From Globomyces pollinis-pini (taxonomy: Eukaryota; Chytridiomycota; Chytridiomycetes; Rhizophydiales; Globomycetaceae), in contig MU621364.1 of assembly GCA_025399215.1 (NCBI GenBank), forward strand, positions 3,839 to 22,540: a stretch of DNA of 18,702 nt, in the 5' to 3' direction. Below are positions 1-7,296 of this stretch, one piece after another (within the stretch, counting starts at the first letter, position 1; every line of letters begins with the position of its first letter). A program made the translations under genes and the position numbers. The notes beneath the pieces were generated by a model, which saw only the letters and a program-made list of their open reading frames with translations, was not told where the DNA came from and made no database searches.

Positions 1-2
1 AC

Positions 3-173
3 AATTATAACCGCTTTGGATTTGAAATAGAAGCATTTGGAATCACGTTGTTACACTGTTGGTAGATGTCAACCTGTTGGAAAATATGAAGGACTGATAA
101 TAGATCTCTGTTCAAAAAATTCTATAGGCTTTATACTATAGGATTATCTATAGTAACGAGGATGCTTTTATAG
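3..173 (+). CDS. Possible 3' end of a gene entering from the left (partial)
   Basis: Frame 3 is open from the window edge (NYNRFGFEIEAFGITLLHC) and meets a stop at 63-65. If a 30-nt GT-AG intron is removed (62-91, donor GTAGAT, acceptor GAAG), a Trp codon is completed across the junction. The frame then stays open for 26 more codons to TAG at 171-173, giving a hydrophobic, basic tail. The intron size and type match those in the well-supported genes here. Against it: the piece is short, no family is recognised, and a perfect hairpin lies inside the second exon. The upstream exons, if any, are outside the window. Confidence 0.3.
134..155. repeat. Hairpin, 8-bp arms, 6-nt loop
   Basis: TACTATAG and CTATAGTA form perfect inverted arms around GATTAT. 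It lies just before the putative stop at 171-173 and could be a 3'-end RNA hairpin. An AT-rich chance palindrome is equally possible. Confidence 0.5.
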
Positions 174-326
174 CTGTGATTTTTTAAAGTAATATCATTT
201 TAGAGTTCGTTGCCAAATTATTGTTAAGTATATATTAATGGTTTTTACGATTGATTATTAGATACTTTGAAGATGTTATCGAGAAAGAAATGGTAAAATT
301 TACAAATTGTCCAATTCATTTGTATT

Positions 327-1311
327 TTATTTAAAGGTTAAATTAACAGATCCAGTTGAAGCAGATGCTTTGAAGTCTCCTTTGCCGTCCCCGACAGTTC
401 CTGAAGACTCTTTCTTGCCATTGGTCACGTCTGATCCTGCTACAACTACCTTGACACTTCCCGTTGATGTGGAACCTTTATACTTTCCAGAAAAGCCAGT
501 TATGTTTGATGTGACTGACCCAGTGTTGGTTGATAACTCAAATGTTGATTCCGATGAAGCAGCTCCAATATCCAGTTCAATACTTCCTGTGCTTGTGGTT
601 GCTTTCACTTTTGATGCGCTTTTCACGTTTCCATAGATGGATCCTGTAGAAGTTGATATCTTGATATCCTTGGCGGATACACCTCTCACATTCACTGTAC
701 CAGTACTACTTGAAATGTCTCCCGTTCCCATGCTCATGTCGGTAACGGTGATAGAACCTGTGCTGACCGAAAATGTGACTGTTCCAATATCCATATCTGC
801 ATTTCCCTTAAAATCAAATGATCCAACAGCACTTTCATAACGAGCTGACTCCAACTTGACAGCCGGTAATGTTACGGTGACCTGTGTTGTTGTGTCTGAA
901 AAGTAGAACATTTTCCAGAAGTTGAAATCTTGACCAATCACCTTCACATCCAACGAGTTATCCACCACTTGTGCATCGATGCTTTTAATTCGATCCATGA
1001 TCTTATCATCATTGGATAGTGTGACGAATTGGACTACAGCTGAGGATATGGAAGAATCATAGTTCACGTTAACATCACATTGCTAGATATACGTTAATTA
1101 TTGATAGTATTACAAATTGTCCTTGGCATTTGAGGAACAGCTTGGAGTAGGAGTTAGTGATGGTAGCATTCTTTGAAGAGATTTGTTTACGTGACCCAGT
1201 ATGGATACCGCCCGTTGAGAATCCGATGGCTACGAAAGCACCAATCAACACCACAATAGATACGAATATGATACAACATACTCTCATAATTTTTTGACCT
1301 TTAGCTCCCAT
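327..1311 (-). CDS. Membrane-anchored adhesin-like protein with TGS/STG repeats (DUF4097-like beta-solenoid)
   Basis: Two exons, 1311-1114 and 1082-327, are joined by a 31-nt phase-0 intron (1113-1083, GTAATA...CTAG), giving 317 aa. The N-terminus has a short basic segment (MGAKGQKIMR) and one hydrophobic stretch (about residues 11-31), as in a signal anchor. Residues from about 160 to the end carry at least seven irregular repeats of the type STSTGSI or SASTGSV, spaced about 18-25 residues and alternating with short beta-strand segments. This pattern is typical of the DUF4097 putative adhesin / right-handed beta-helix families, so an extracellular surface role is likely but inferred. The ATG at 1311 is preceded by a TATA box. 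Several plus-strand ORFs over the same bases are its antisense shadow. The membrane-anchored layout is clearer than the exact family. Confidence 0.8.
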
Positions 1312-1963
1312 ATTTCACTTTGTGTTTGTTCCAAAGTGTGAGCTACCTTATATAATCACAAGCCACTGCTTCTACATACCAAAAAGCAACTTTGGTGTGA
1401 TTTTGTGAAACTTAGGCTGGAGATGTCCATTGAAAGTGGCAACATCAGTAGGTAGAATTAACGTGATTTACGTTCACAAAAGCGTACTAAAGCAAATACT
1501 GTTGGACATTCGTAAACTGCATGAATTTTTCATGAGTATCTCTACGATTTGTTTCTGCAATCAATGCTTTGGGATGTTTCAAAATAGAGAGCATTAATTA
1601 TGGCTAATGCTAATTACTCCATTAACCATAAGATTATTGTGCTTTCTAATAATTGATACTAACGCTCAAAGACAACATCACGCTAGTGTCCAATGGTAAA
1701 ATGTAATTACTTTTGGTCGAAATCAGGTATTTGGAGGCAAAGCTCTATTTTTTTTTTTACTGTCACAGATAAGCGAATTACAACAATAGTTTCCTTTTTT
1801 TGATACAATTGAACAGACTTACAAGGACGTTTTCTACCAAATTATTCTCTAAAGATTAAGTTGAAGTACAGTGGTATTCGATATTAATTTGACTAGACTT
1901 TGGTAGTATGGTAAAGTTTAACGCAAGCAAGTAGCCTAACTAATCCTCGTCACTTCATTCCAA
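1312..1963. other. Gene-poor interval
   Basis: About 650 bases between the start of the adhesin-like gene and the end of the next minus-strand gene. It holds that gene's promoter and homopolymer T runs near 1747-1759 and 1795-1801. I see no convincing exon, RNA gene or repeat. Short open stretches on the plus strand are discussed among the rejected items. Confidence 0.5.
1346..1354 (-). promoter_or_regulatory. TATA box of the adhesin-like gene
   Basis: TATATAAGG on the minus strand ends about 35 bases upstream of the ATG at 1311, which leaves room for a very short 5' leader. Confidence 0.5.
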
Positions 1964-2171
1964 TCAATTTACCCCTCCTGACTCAGAATCGTCAAGACCA
2001 ATCTCTCTTGGGGGTTTTCTATTATTACAGCGTTGAAAAATATGGTTGATTATTTGATCTAGTGTTAGAACTTTGTTGAAAGCTAGTCGTCCTCTTTGTT
2101 CGTATACCTCATATACGATGTTCGTTCAGGATATCGATGAAGAATACCCCGTTAGATACTTTTACTGCCAT
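1964..2171 (-). CDS. Small unrecognised protein, two exons
   Basis: Exon 1 (2171-2148) encodes MAVKVSNG. A 40-nt intron (2147-2108, GTATTC...TGAG, with a possible CTGAAC branch site) follows. Exon 2 (2107-1964) encodes 47 residues and a stop, for 55 aa in total. Exon 2 reads VYEQRGRLAFNKVLTLDQ, then a short helical stretch, then a polar acidic tail ending DDSESGGVN. This is much more protein-like than chance sequence. The frame is also open for 20 codons upstream of the chosen ATG without another ATG, so a further 5' exon cannot be excluded. I recognise no family. The tRNA lies about 100 bases upstream on the same strand. An opposing plus-strand reading of this area was considered and is reported separately. 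Confidence 0.4.
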
Positions 2172-2261
2172 TGCAGTTAAACAGAACAAAGCTATCCTTA
2201 ACTCTATCTGTCGTTGGACATCATTTTTGGTTCAGACATATGATGGTGAAAAATAAAATGT

Positions 2262-2266
2262 AAAAA
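2262..2266 (-). terminator. Pol III terminator of tRNA-Ala
   Basis: A run of five T on the minus strand starts nine bases after the tRNA 3' end, as expected for RNA polymerase III termination. Confidence 0.7.
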
Positions 2267-2274
2267 TTATCGGT

Positions 2275-2347
2275 TGGAGGAGATGGGCATTGATCCCATT
2301 GCCTCTCGAATGCGAATCGAGCGCTCTACCATATGAGCTACACCCCC
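2275..2347 (-). tRNA. tRNA-Ala (anticodon CGC)
   Basis: The 73-nt gene folds as a full cloverleaf. The acceptor stem is GGGGGTG with CTCCTCC (one G-T pair and one T-T mismatch). The D arm is GCTC/GAGC. The anticodon arm is CTCGA/TCGAG around the loop TTCGCAT, giving anticodon CGC, which reads GCG. The variable loop is AGGCA, the T arm is ATGGG/CCCAT, and the discriminator is A. The 5' half closely follows the eukaryotic tRNA-Ala pattern with box A TAGCTCATATGG. There is no intron and no encoded CCA, and a T5 terminator follows. The T-loop is ATCAATG rather than the usual TTCAAAT type, as also occurs in some eukaryotic tRNA-Ala genes. Confidence 0.95.
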
Positions 2348-2536
2348 AATTTTTTGAAAATTTGAAAGATTACCGTATATGAACAAGATGGGTTGATCAC
2401 ATTAACATTGAGAATAATACCTTTGTGTGATTAACATTTGAATATAATCTACAAGAATATCTAGTATCAGCCTACTGCCATCCGTAATGTAGATGATGAC
2501 TCACTTGTGGAAGAAGTTTTCCAAAGATACCCAAAT

Positions 2537-3209
2537 ATGCAATCGAACAAAGTAAACCAAGACTTTATCCTTTTCCCAACAATAATCCCACCGAAATACT
2601 TGTTTGACTATAGTATTTGCTATGATCCAGTTATTCTAGATCAGTTGTATTTGGCTTCACAAACAATATTAGACGAACAAATGGTTAAATCTTTAGAAAC
2701 ACAAATCAACAACGATCCAAAGATCCTCAATCATGTTATCAGTTCCGAATTTTGCAATAAGGTGATTGACCTGAATCCTACATTAGCAACCATTTGCATT
2801 TTAACCTCAGAAAATACCAATCAGCAGTTGTAATTAGCTTATTCGACTCTAATGATCTTAGATTTTGTGATGAACTGTTAAAGAAAGCTACAGATATTCA
2901 GATAATGGAGATTTGTTTGCAAGTAGCAAAACAAAATGGATTTCCATCATTTTTTCTACAAATATATATCAATCAATGTATAAAGCATTGTGAAAGCCTA
3001 CATGATCCATTAGCAAAAGATCGTATTGCTAGAATGGTAAATTCCTACACCTCAATATCGTGTAGGTGTGCTTATTTTTACTATCACTGTCAAAACTACA
3101 AAAGATTGATTTACGGGACTTTTCAATTGAATGCCAATCGTTCTGCCTTCAGTATGCCAAGTTGAAAGAGGCTGTCACTCTGTATAAGTTATTCAAATCT
3201 TTTGAATAA
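2537..3209 (+). CDS. CNOT11: CCR4-NOT complex subunit 11 homologue (C-terminal domain)
   Basis: Three exons are 2537-2795, 2825-3036 and 3066-3209. The introns are 29 nt each: 2796-2824 is GC-AG and 3037-3065 is GT-AG. The result is 204 aa. The family match is clear from the order of conserved blocks: a Pro-containing entry (FPTIIPPKY), the helix DLNPTLA..VVISLFDS, then FFLQIYINQCIKHCE, RIARM joined to VCLFLLSLSKLQ, and DFSIECQSFCLQYAKLKEA near the C-terminus. These match the CNOT11 (formerly DUF2363) domain, which binds partners on the mRNA deadenylase complex. The second splice is exact, because it restores the RM-VCLF block. The frame is open back to 2465 without an ATG; 2537 is the first ATG. 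The N-terminal NOT1/NOT10-binding half of animal CNOT11 is not seen, so the 5' end is uncertain. Confidence 0.85.
3189..3209. repeat. Palindrome at the CNOT11 stop codon
   Basis: TTATTCAAA and TTTGAATAA are perfect 9-bp arms around TCT. The right arm contains the CNOT11 codons for Phe-Glu and the stop. The left arm supplies the same Phe-Glu-stop to the opposing minus-strand frame. It could act as a 3'-end hairpin for either strand. Confidence 0.7.
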
Positions 3210-3398
3210 TATATCTAACCGCCTTGGTAGCATGTTTATGTATCCTTGAACATTCTTACATTTTGGCAATGAATATATATTTAGACACTTTTGAATATCT
3301 TGATTTTCACATGCTTGGATTTGTTTGATTGATATCGCCATGCTTGAACCAAAAGGTGCGGTGATATGCCGATCTGCATTATTGTACTCGGATTTCAT
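3189..3398 (-). CDS. Possible small protein, convergent with CNOT11
   Basis: A 69-codon frame starts at the ATG at 3398 and ends in the palindrome shared with the CNOT11 stop, a 21-base tail-to-tail overlap. It contains three Cys spaced C-x7-C-x8-C (ACENQDIQKCLNIYSLPKC) and a basic C-terminus (PRRLDILFKRFE). The Cys spacing is loosely reminiscent of mitochondrial CHCH proteins, but it does not fit the twin C-x9-C rule. I therefore give no function. Upstream exons are possible. It could also be a chance frame. Confidence 0.3.
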   Translation of the reverse strand: MKSEYNNADRHITAPFGSSMAISIKQIQACENQDIQKCLNIYSLPKCKNVQGYINMLPRRLDILFKRFE

Positions 3399-4057
3399 AA
3401 CGCAATAGACCACTTACTAAGTTCAATAAGCACGACCGCAAGTAAGACCCATTCAAAGAACCTCAAAACATTATGCAGAATAGGGATAGTTAAGAATTAA
3501 GTTAATCAGCCGACCTTCAGATGTTAAATCAGCACGTACGGTTTACCATCCAAATCTAATTTTTTTATCCTTTTTCGGGCATTTAATTATCATAGTCCAA
3601 ATTGAATCTAGGGATAGTCATTTGTGTGACCACTCCACCAACTCGTTACACCAACATTCATTTCACCACAATTTACAGCGCATCAGGAAACAGCATATCC
3701 ATTCAACAGCAATCGAAAAGCAACTTTCGAATGGATGTTTTGATTCATGCCATTCACATGTTGGCCGTGGTTTGCTTATAGATTTGTTTCAGCCTCACTT
3801 TCCGTGCTGATTTCAAAGAATGAAACGATAAGGGTGGGGTCAATCAATTAATTTTTTTTTGGTCTTAGTGATAAAGATGAAATGTGATAAAGAGTCCAGT
3901 TTAGTTGACGTGCTAAATGTTTAAAAAGGAGAACTGGGGCAGCCAGATTCGAAAGTCCATTGTTTGTCAATATATTATTAGATTCAATAAACATATAAAG
4001 CAAGTTTGGTGGATATATAAACAGTTTATATTAAAAAATGAAATAAAATTAAGAGCG
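3399..4057. other. Gene-poor interval with one weak coding candidate
   Basis: About 650 bases between the weak ORF above and the bHLH stop. The plus-strand frame 3596-3780 is open for 61 codons (containing TTPPTRYTNIHFTTIYSASG) but has no ATG near its start and no recognised homologue. Another overlapping plus-strand frame, 3622-3810, is also open. I cannot tell whether either is an exon. The part 3820-4057 is AT-rich, probably 3' flank of the bHLH gene, and shows nothing specific. Confidence 0.35.
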
Positions 4058-4423
4058 TTAACAGAGCAAGTTAGCAATCTCCATTCGCTCGTCACGGCTA
4101 GATGATCCATCGCTCTCGTTGTCATTATGAGAGTCGTTTGATAATGTAGGCGATAGAGGAGCCATCGGTAGATTAAAGGCTGGTTCATTCTTTAGTATTC
4201 TAAGTTCTTCTTGTAATTCTAAAATATAATCGATAGTCAACTCCATAATAGTAAGTTTTTGAATGTTTTGGTTTGGTTGGACAGAACAAGATGGCACTAG
4301 ATCCTTCAATTTACCAAGACATTGATTTGTTCGTTCTCTTCTACGTCTTTCAATCACAGAATGTGAGATTTTTCTGTTCTGTTTACGTTGTTCTGCTAAA
4401 ACTTGCTTGTGTTGATTGAACAT
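4058..4423 (-). CDS. bHLH transcription factor
   Basis: A single exon of 121 aa with an ATG at 4423. The basic region and helix 1 are at about residues 18-45 (RKISHSVIERRRRER, then LGKLKDLVPSC). Helix 2 is at about residues 52-76 (QKLTIMELTIDYILELQEEL). The contact residues His, Glu and Arg are present at basic-region positions 5, 9 and 13, the class B pattern that favours CACGTG E-boxes. After a Pro/Ser/Asn/Asp-rich linker the protein ends MEIANLLC, a tail type I recall from fungal bHLH proteins. It is a nuclear DNA-binding dimer. The target genes are unknown. It lacks a leucine zipper and is shorter than most fungal relatives. A TATA box and an E-box-like site lie upstream. Confidence 0.92.
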   Translation of the reverse strand: MFNQHKQVLAEQRKQNRKISHSVIERRRRERTNQCLGKLKDLVPSCSVQPNQNIQKLTIMELTIDYILELQEELRILKNEPAFNLPMAPLSPTLSNDSHNDNESDGSSSRDERMEIANLLC

Positions 4424-4461
4424 TTTATAAAATATAATTGGCCTTGTTGCTGATTGTTTAT

Positions 4462-4471
4462 CTGTTTTATA
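4462..4471 (-). promoter_or_regulatory. TATA box of the bHLH gene
   Basis: TATAAAACAG on the minus strand lies about 40 bases upstream of the ATG at 4423. Confidence 0.45.
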
Positions 4472-4499
4472 CTTTATGCGGTCAAATGTTATTCTGGAC

Positions 4500-4508
4500 T
4501 TTCACATG
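4500..4508 (-). promoter_or_regulatory. E-box-like site CATGTGAAA upstream of the bHLH gene
   Basis: CATGTGAAA on the minus strand lies about 80 bases upstream of the start codon. It has the CANNTG core and resembles the inositol-sensitive UAS recognised by yeast Ino2/Ino4 bHLH dimers. Self-regulation is only an inference. Confidence 0.25.
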
Positions 4509-4735
4509 CTGCAGAGTCCCGAATTCATTGACGGTTTTTTTTAACGAAACGGTCTATCGGGGAAATTTGGTGTTTTCCTTTTCCCACACGTTGGGTGTTT
4601 GATTATTATACCACCAGGATTTTTAATATTTGGACTTGTCTTAAATTTGTGCATCAACGCACTAACAAAACAAAATCGAATTTCTGGTATTTCAGTGGCA
4701 AGGTGCTTTTTTGGAATTAAACCCATAAGACATAT

Positions 4736-4876
4736 TCAACCAAATCGGGAGAATTGACACTCACAACTAGGCTCCATTGATCTCAAACATAACCGCCGCC
4801 CGACTTGTTGTTGAAACATCGCGTAATGCTCACGAATAACATGGGATCGTGTCTTCACATGATGGTCGTTTCCCAT
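4736..4876 (-). CDS. Possible very small protein (46 aa)
   Basis: The ATG-started frame at 4876 reads MGNDHHVKTRSHVIREHYAM, then a basic, Gln/Arg-rich stretch and CECQFSRFG before the stop. The composition is protein-like, with few of the Lys/Asn/Ile/Phe runs expected of random AT-rich DNA. A 57-nt GT-AG splice (4736-4680 region) would join it in frame to the ORF that ends at 4541, but that intron is longer than others here. No family is recognised. Confidence 0.25.
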   Translation of the reverse strand: MGNDHHVKTRSHVIREHYAMFQQQVGRRLCLRSMEPSCECQFSRFG

Positions 4877-5556
4877 TTTTAAATTACCCCTAGCAAATTA
4901 ACTTAAAAACCTCAACTGCAACTGATATATGTTCTAGTTTTGATAAATTGCTTGTAATATAAGACATTGATACCCATTATGGTCTTTCAATATCCCAACC
5001 CAATATGTGAAATGTTTCAACTAAAACTGCTTTTGTAAAAACAAAAACAATTGATGAAGATCGACTTTCGCATGTCTATCATTCCCCAAGAGTTTTACAC
5101 GGTCAAATGTTGATTTTTGTTTGTTGTCCCATTTACATTGATTTTTACTGCCTATTAATGTTTGTGACTACACTTTTGGTATATGACTTGCCAAAGCTAC
5201 TAAGCCAAATCATGACAGAACTCTACAACATACCAGAAACTTGAATTAGTTGTTAAAAGCAATAGACTGTTCACGTATAATAGTATCTAAAGACATTTAA
5301 CAAAATTACTATTTAAGGGGGTTATTTTGTTACTCGCCATTTCTAATGCCAATATTTTGCATCAACCAATTACCATTCAAAGAATCATTCTGCTATTTTT
5401 CTACACCCTTCAATGGGTGGTACAAGGATCTGTACAAAATATTTGTTCTAGTTGTTTGTTCAACCAAGGATTCATAGATTTCATGCAGTGTCCAAGAATG
5501 CTTAAAAGATACAATTAATCGGAACAGAAACACTGTCTATTCTTATATTTATAGTC
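4877..5556. other. Gene-poor interval
   Basis: About 680 AT-rich bases. A 63-codon open stretch at 5327-5518 on the plus strand begins with TTG and has no recognisable motif. I see no RNA gene, repeat or splice pattern that rescues a larger protein. Confidence 0.45.
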
Positions 5557-5868
5557 TCAACATAGTTTAAAGTTTGAGTTATTGTAAAAAGGATTTTTGT
5601 GCATCAACACTCTCACCCAGTCAATTGTCGCAAACTGGTACATCAAAACCAAGATGGAATGAATAGCAAAATTTGACTGAGCAGAGTTGTGATGTAGCAA
5701 CAAATACACACTACAGTTCACTGAAACGGGTTGAATGCAAGTATCATCAGAGAAACATTGGTTCAGTCGATCACTTTCAACACCAGTTGTAGATGATACA
5801 CTCATAATCGATCGTGATTCCAGTATTGTTATGAATTCCGTAAGACAACACTCAATGCGTCTCTTCAT
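5557..5868 (-). CDS. Unrecognised ORF, 103 aa
   Basis: The frame starts with an ATG at 5868 and is open for 103 codons. It begins MKRRIECCLTEFITILESRS, has a Ser/Thr-rich middle and a hydrophobic helix-like part (FAIHSILVLMYQFATIDWV), and ends NFKLC. The length exceeds chance expectation in this composition, but there is no family match that I trust. A 33-nt GT-AG intron could be drawn near 5727-5695, though nothing requires it. It is divergent from the glycoprotein gene at 6203, with about 330 bases between the two starts. Confidence 0.35.
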   Translation of the reverse strand: MKRRIECCLTEFITILESRSIMSVSSTTGVESDRLNQCFSDDTCIQPVSVNCSVYLLLHHNSAQSNFAIHSILVLMYQFATIDWVRVLMHKNPFYNNSNFKLC

Positions 5869-6202
5869 ACGATCGCTTTCCCTTCATTGAATCAAACGTC
5901 AAACCTCTTTTCAATCTTGATCTGGAATTGAAAATGGGATTGGTTGTGATTGAAAGTGGCTTGAAAAAATATATGCGAGTGGCTTGAAATCAAAGAACAA
6001 AATTATTGTCAAGGTTTAAGAGTTGCGCGTTGAAATGAGAGAAAGGAGCAATGCAGCATGCACGAATAGAGATAAAGACGCGATGCAAAGAGTAGCTTGC
6101 AATTGATTCATAAGTCATTCATTCATGATCATTGTGTTTCGTATGACGTCGGCGTTGCTCAATTACTCCTTTAGTCATTTTCATTTTCAACTTCTTTCAA
6201 AA

Positions 6203-7155
6203 ATGTCTTATCCACCTGCATATCCTCCTGGTTGTGTCGAACCAACTTTCCCAGACTCTGCTCAATGTGAAGCTCGTTATTGGGACTTGGGACCAGACGC
6301 AAAAGATCCTTGTGGTCCATTAGGTGGTTACCCTTCTGTAGGGGAACAGGTTTATATCCAGGATCCTGCCAATTTCTGTATGATGCTTCCTAACCCTGAT
6401 TCACCATCATTGAAACGAAACTACTATAGTAAAGGACTTCTTCCATCTGTGGTTCAGTCTGAAGGATATGCTCGCGCATTCTGTGTTGGTGACTACTTGA
6501 CTCCTGGTGCATTAAGAATGCCTGCAAACTCAATTAAATCTGCACACGTTGTCAAAGCTATTCACCCAAACGGAAAGGCATACTATCAAATTTCTGGTGA
6601 ATTGAATTGCAGAACTGCTGGTGTTAATTGTACTCCTTCTAGTCCAGGTGCATATGATGATGGTGGTCAATATGACTCAGTACCTTATCGTTACTGTGGT
6701 AAAGGACCAAATTCTGGAGTCGATTCCCCTAAACAAGGAGCAAGATATGTGGATTACGTTGAACAAGCTGGAAACGGTATAGTGTTCATAACTCATTTCT
6801 AGGTATATTCTGTATGCGTGTTTGTGAAGCAGGTACTTGGTTAACTGATCCATGCAATGTCAAAAATGACACTGCAGGTTGTGGTGCTACCATGGGTGTT
6901 ACCTCTTTCCCTCCTGGATTTACTTATACAGACAGAACCACTGGCGGAGCTACCCAGACGTTTAACATTGTTGCACCACCAAACGAAGTTGTCCCTGAAG
7001 CACAACGTCCAGCTGCTGGATCTGGCGCTGCTCCAAACAATCCTGCACAAGCTAATCCTAATACTCAAAGTGGTAATGCCAAGAGCGGGGAAGCTAAACT
7101 GTCTTTGGGAATTTTCGAGGCTCTTGCCCCTTTCTTTGGTGCCATTTTACTTTAA
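6203..7155 (+). CDS. Cys-rich surface-type glycoprotein, paralogue 1
   Basis: Exons 6203-6776 and 6803-7155 are joined by a 26-nt intron (6777-6802) within the Gly codon of AGNG-IFCMRVC, giving 308 aa. It aligns end to end with the gene at 17568-18505. Shared blocks include a YPPA start, PTFPD, WDLG, QVY.QDP.NFC, YSKGLLP, GDY.TPGAL, YDDGGQYD, YRYCGK, VEQAGNG and TDPCNVK. All twelve Cys are common to both. The C-terminus is Ala/Pro/Asn/Gln/Ser-rich and ends in a hydrophobic stretch (LSLGIFEALAPFFGAILL), as in GPI-anchored fungal wall proteins. The ATG at 6203 was preferred over 6125 because the paralogue starts at the same point. Neither start gives a classical signal peptide. I recall similar DGGQYD proteins from fungi but cannot give a tested function. 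Confidence 0.85.
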
Positions 7156-7187
7156 ATAAGAATTTGGCTTTGAACCAATCTTATTTA
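7153..7187 (+). repeat. Inverted repeat at the 3' end of paralogue 1
   Basis: TAAATAAGA (which includes the TAA stop) is repeated inverted as TCTTATTTA, with 17 bases between. It may form an RNA hairpin in the 3' UTR, just ahead of a polyadenylation-type AATAAA. Confidence 0.5.
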
Positions 7188-7195
7188 TATAGCGA

Positions 7196-7201
7196 AATAA
7201 A
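7196..7201 (+). promoter_or_regulatory. Probable polyadenylation signal of paralogue 1
   Basis: AATAAA lies about 40 bases after the stop codon and about 95 bases before the convergent XPD stop, a suitable place for 3'-end formation. Confidence 0.45.
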
Positions 7202-7296
7202 CAGTGTTTTAAATTCATTTCTTTCTTCTTTAATGTATTTATTTAGACGGTATGTTATTGCTAGTATACTGCCCAACCATTGACTATGTTGTGTAA

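Noticed and set aside
307..840. Two plus-strand ORFs (307-636 and 637-840) rich in Pro, Val and Thr
   Set aside because: They are antisense to the TGS-repeat gene. Their Pro/Val/Thr bias is the complement of repeated Ser-Thr-Gly codons.
3622..3810. Plus-strand ORF rich in His
   Set aside because: Starts with a non-ATG codon and overlaps another open frame. It has no motif or supporting leader.
3917..4188. Small ORFs on both strands beside the bHLH stop
   Set aside because: AT-rich composition, non-ATG starts or overlap with the bHLH coding strand. No domain.
6125..6202. Upstream ATG extending paralogue 1 by 26 residues
   Set aside because: The extension is not present in paralogue 2, is not a clear signal peptide, and the alignment of both proteins begins at the ATG at 6203.
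6841..7159. Minus-strand 75-codon and plus-strand 100-codon ORFs within the last exon of paralogue 1
   Set aside because: Shadows of the real exon, which is fixed by similarity to paralogue 2.
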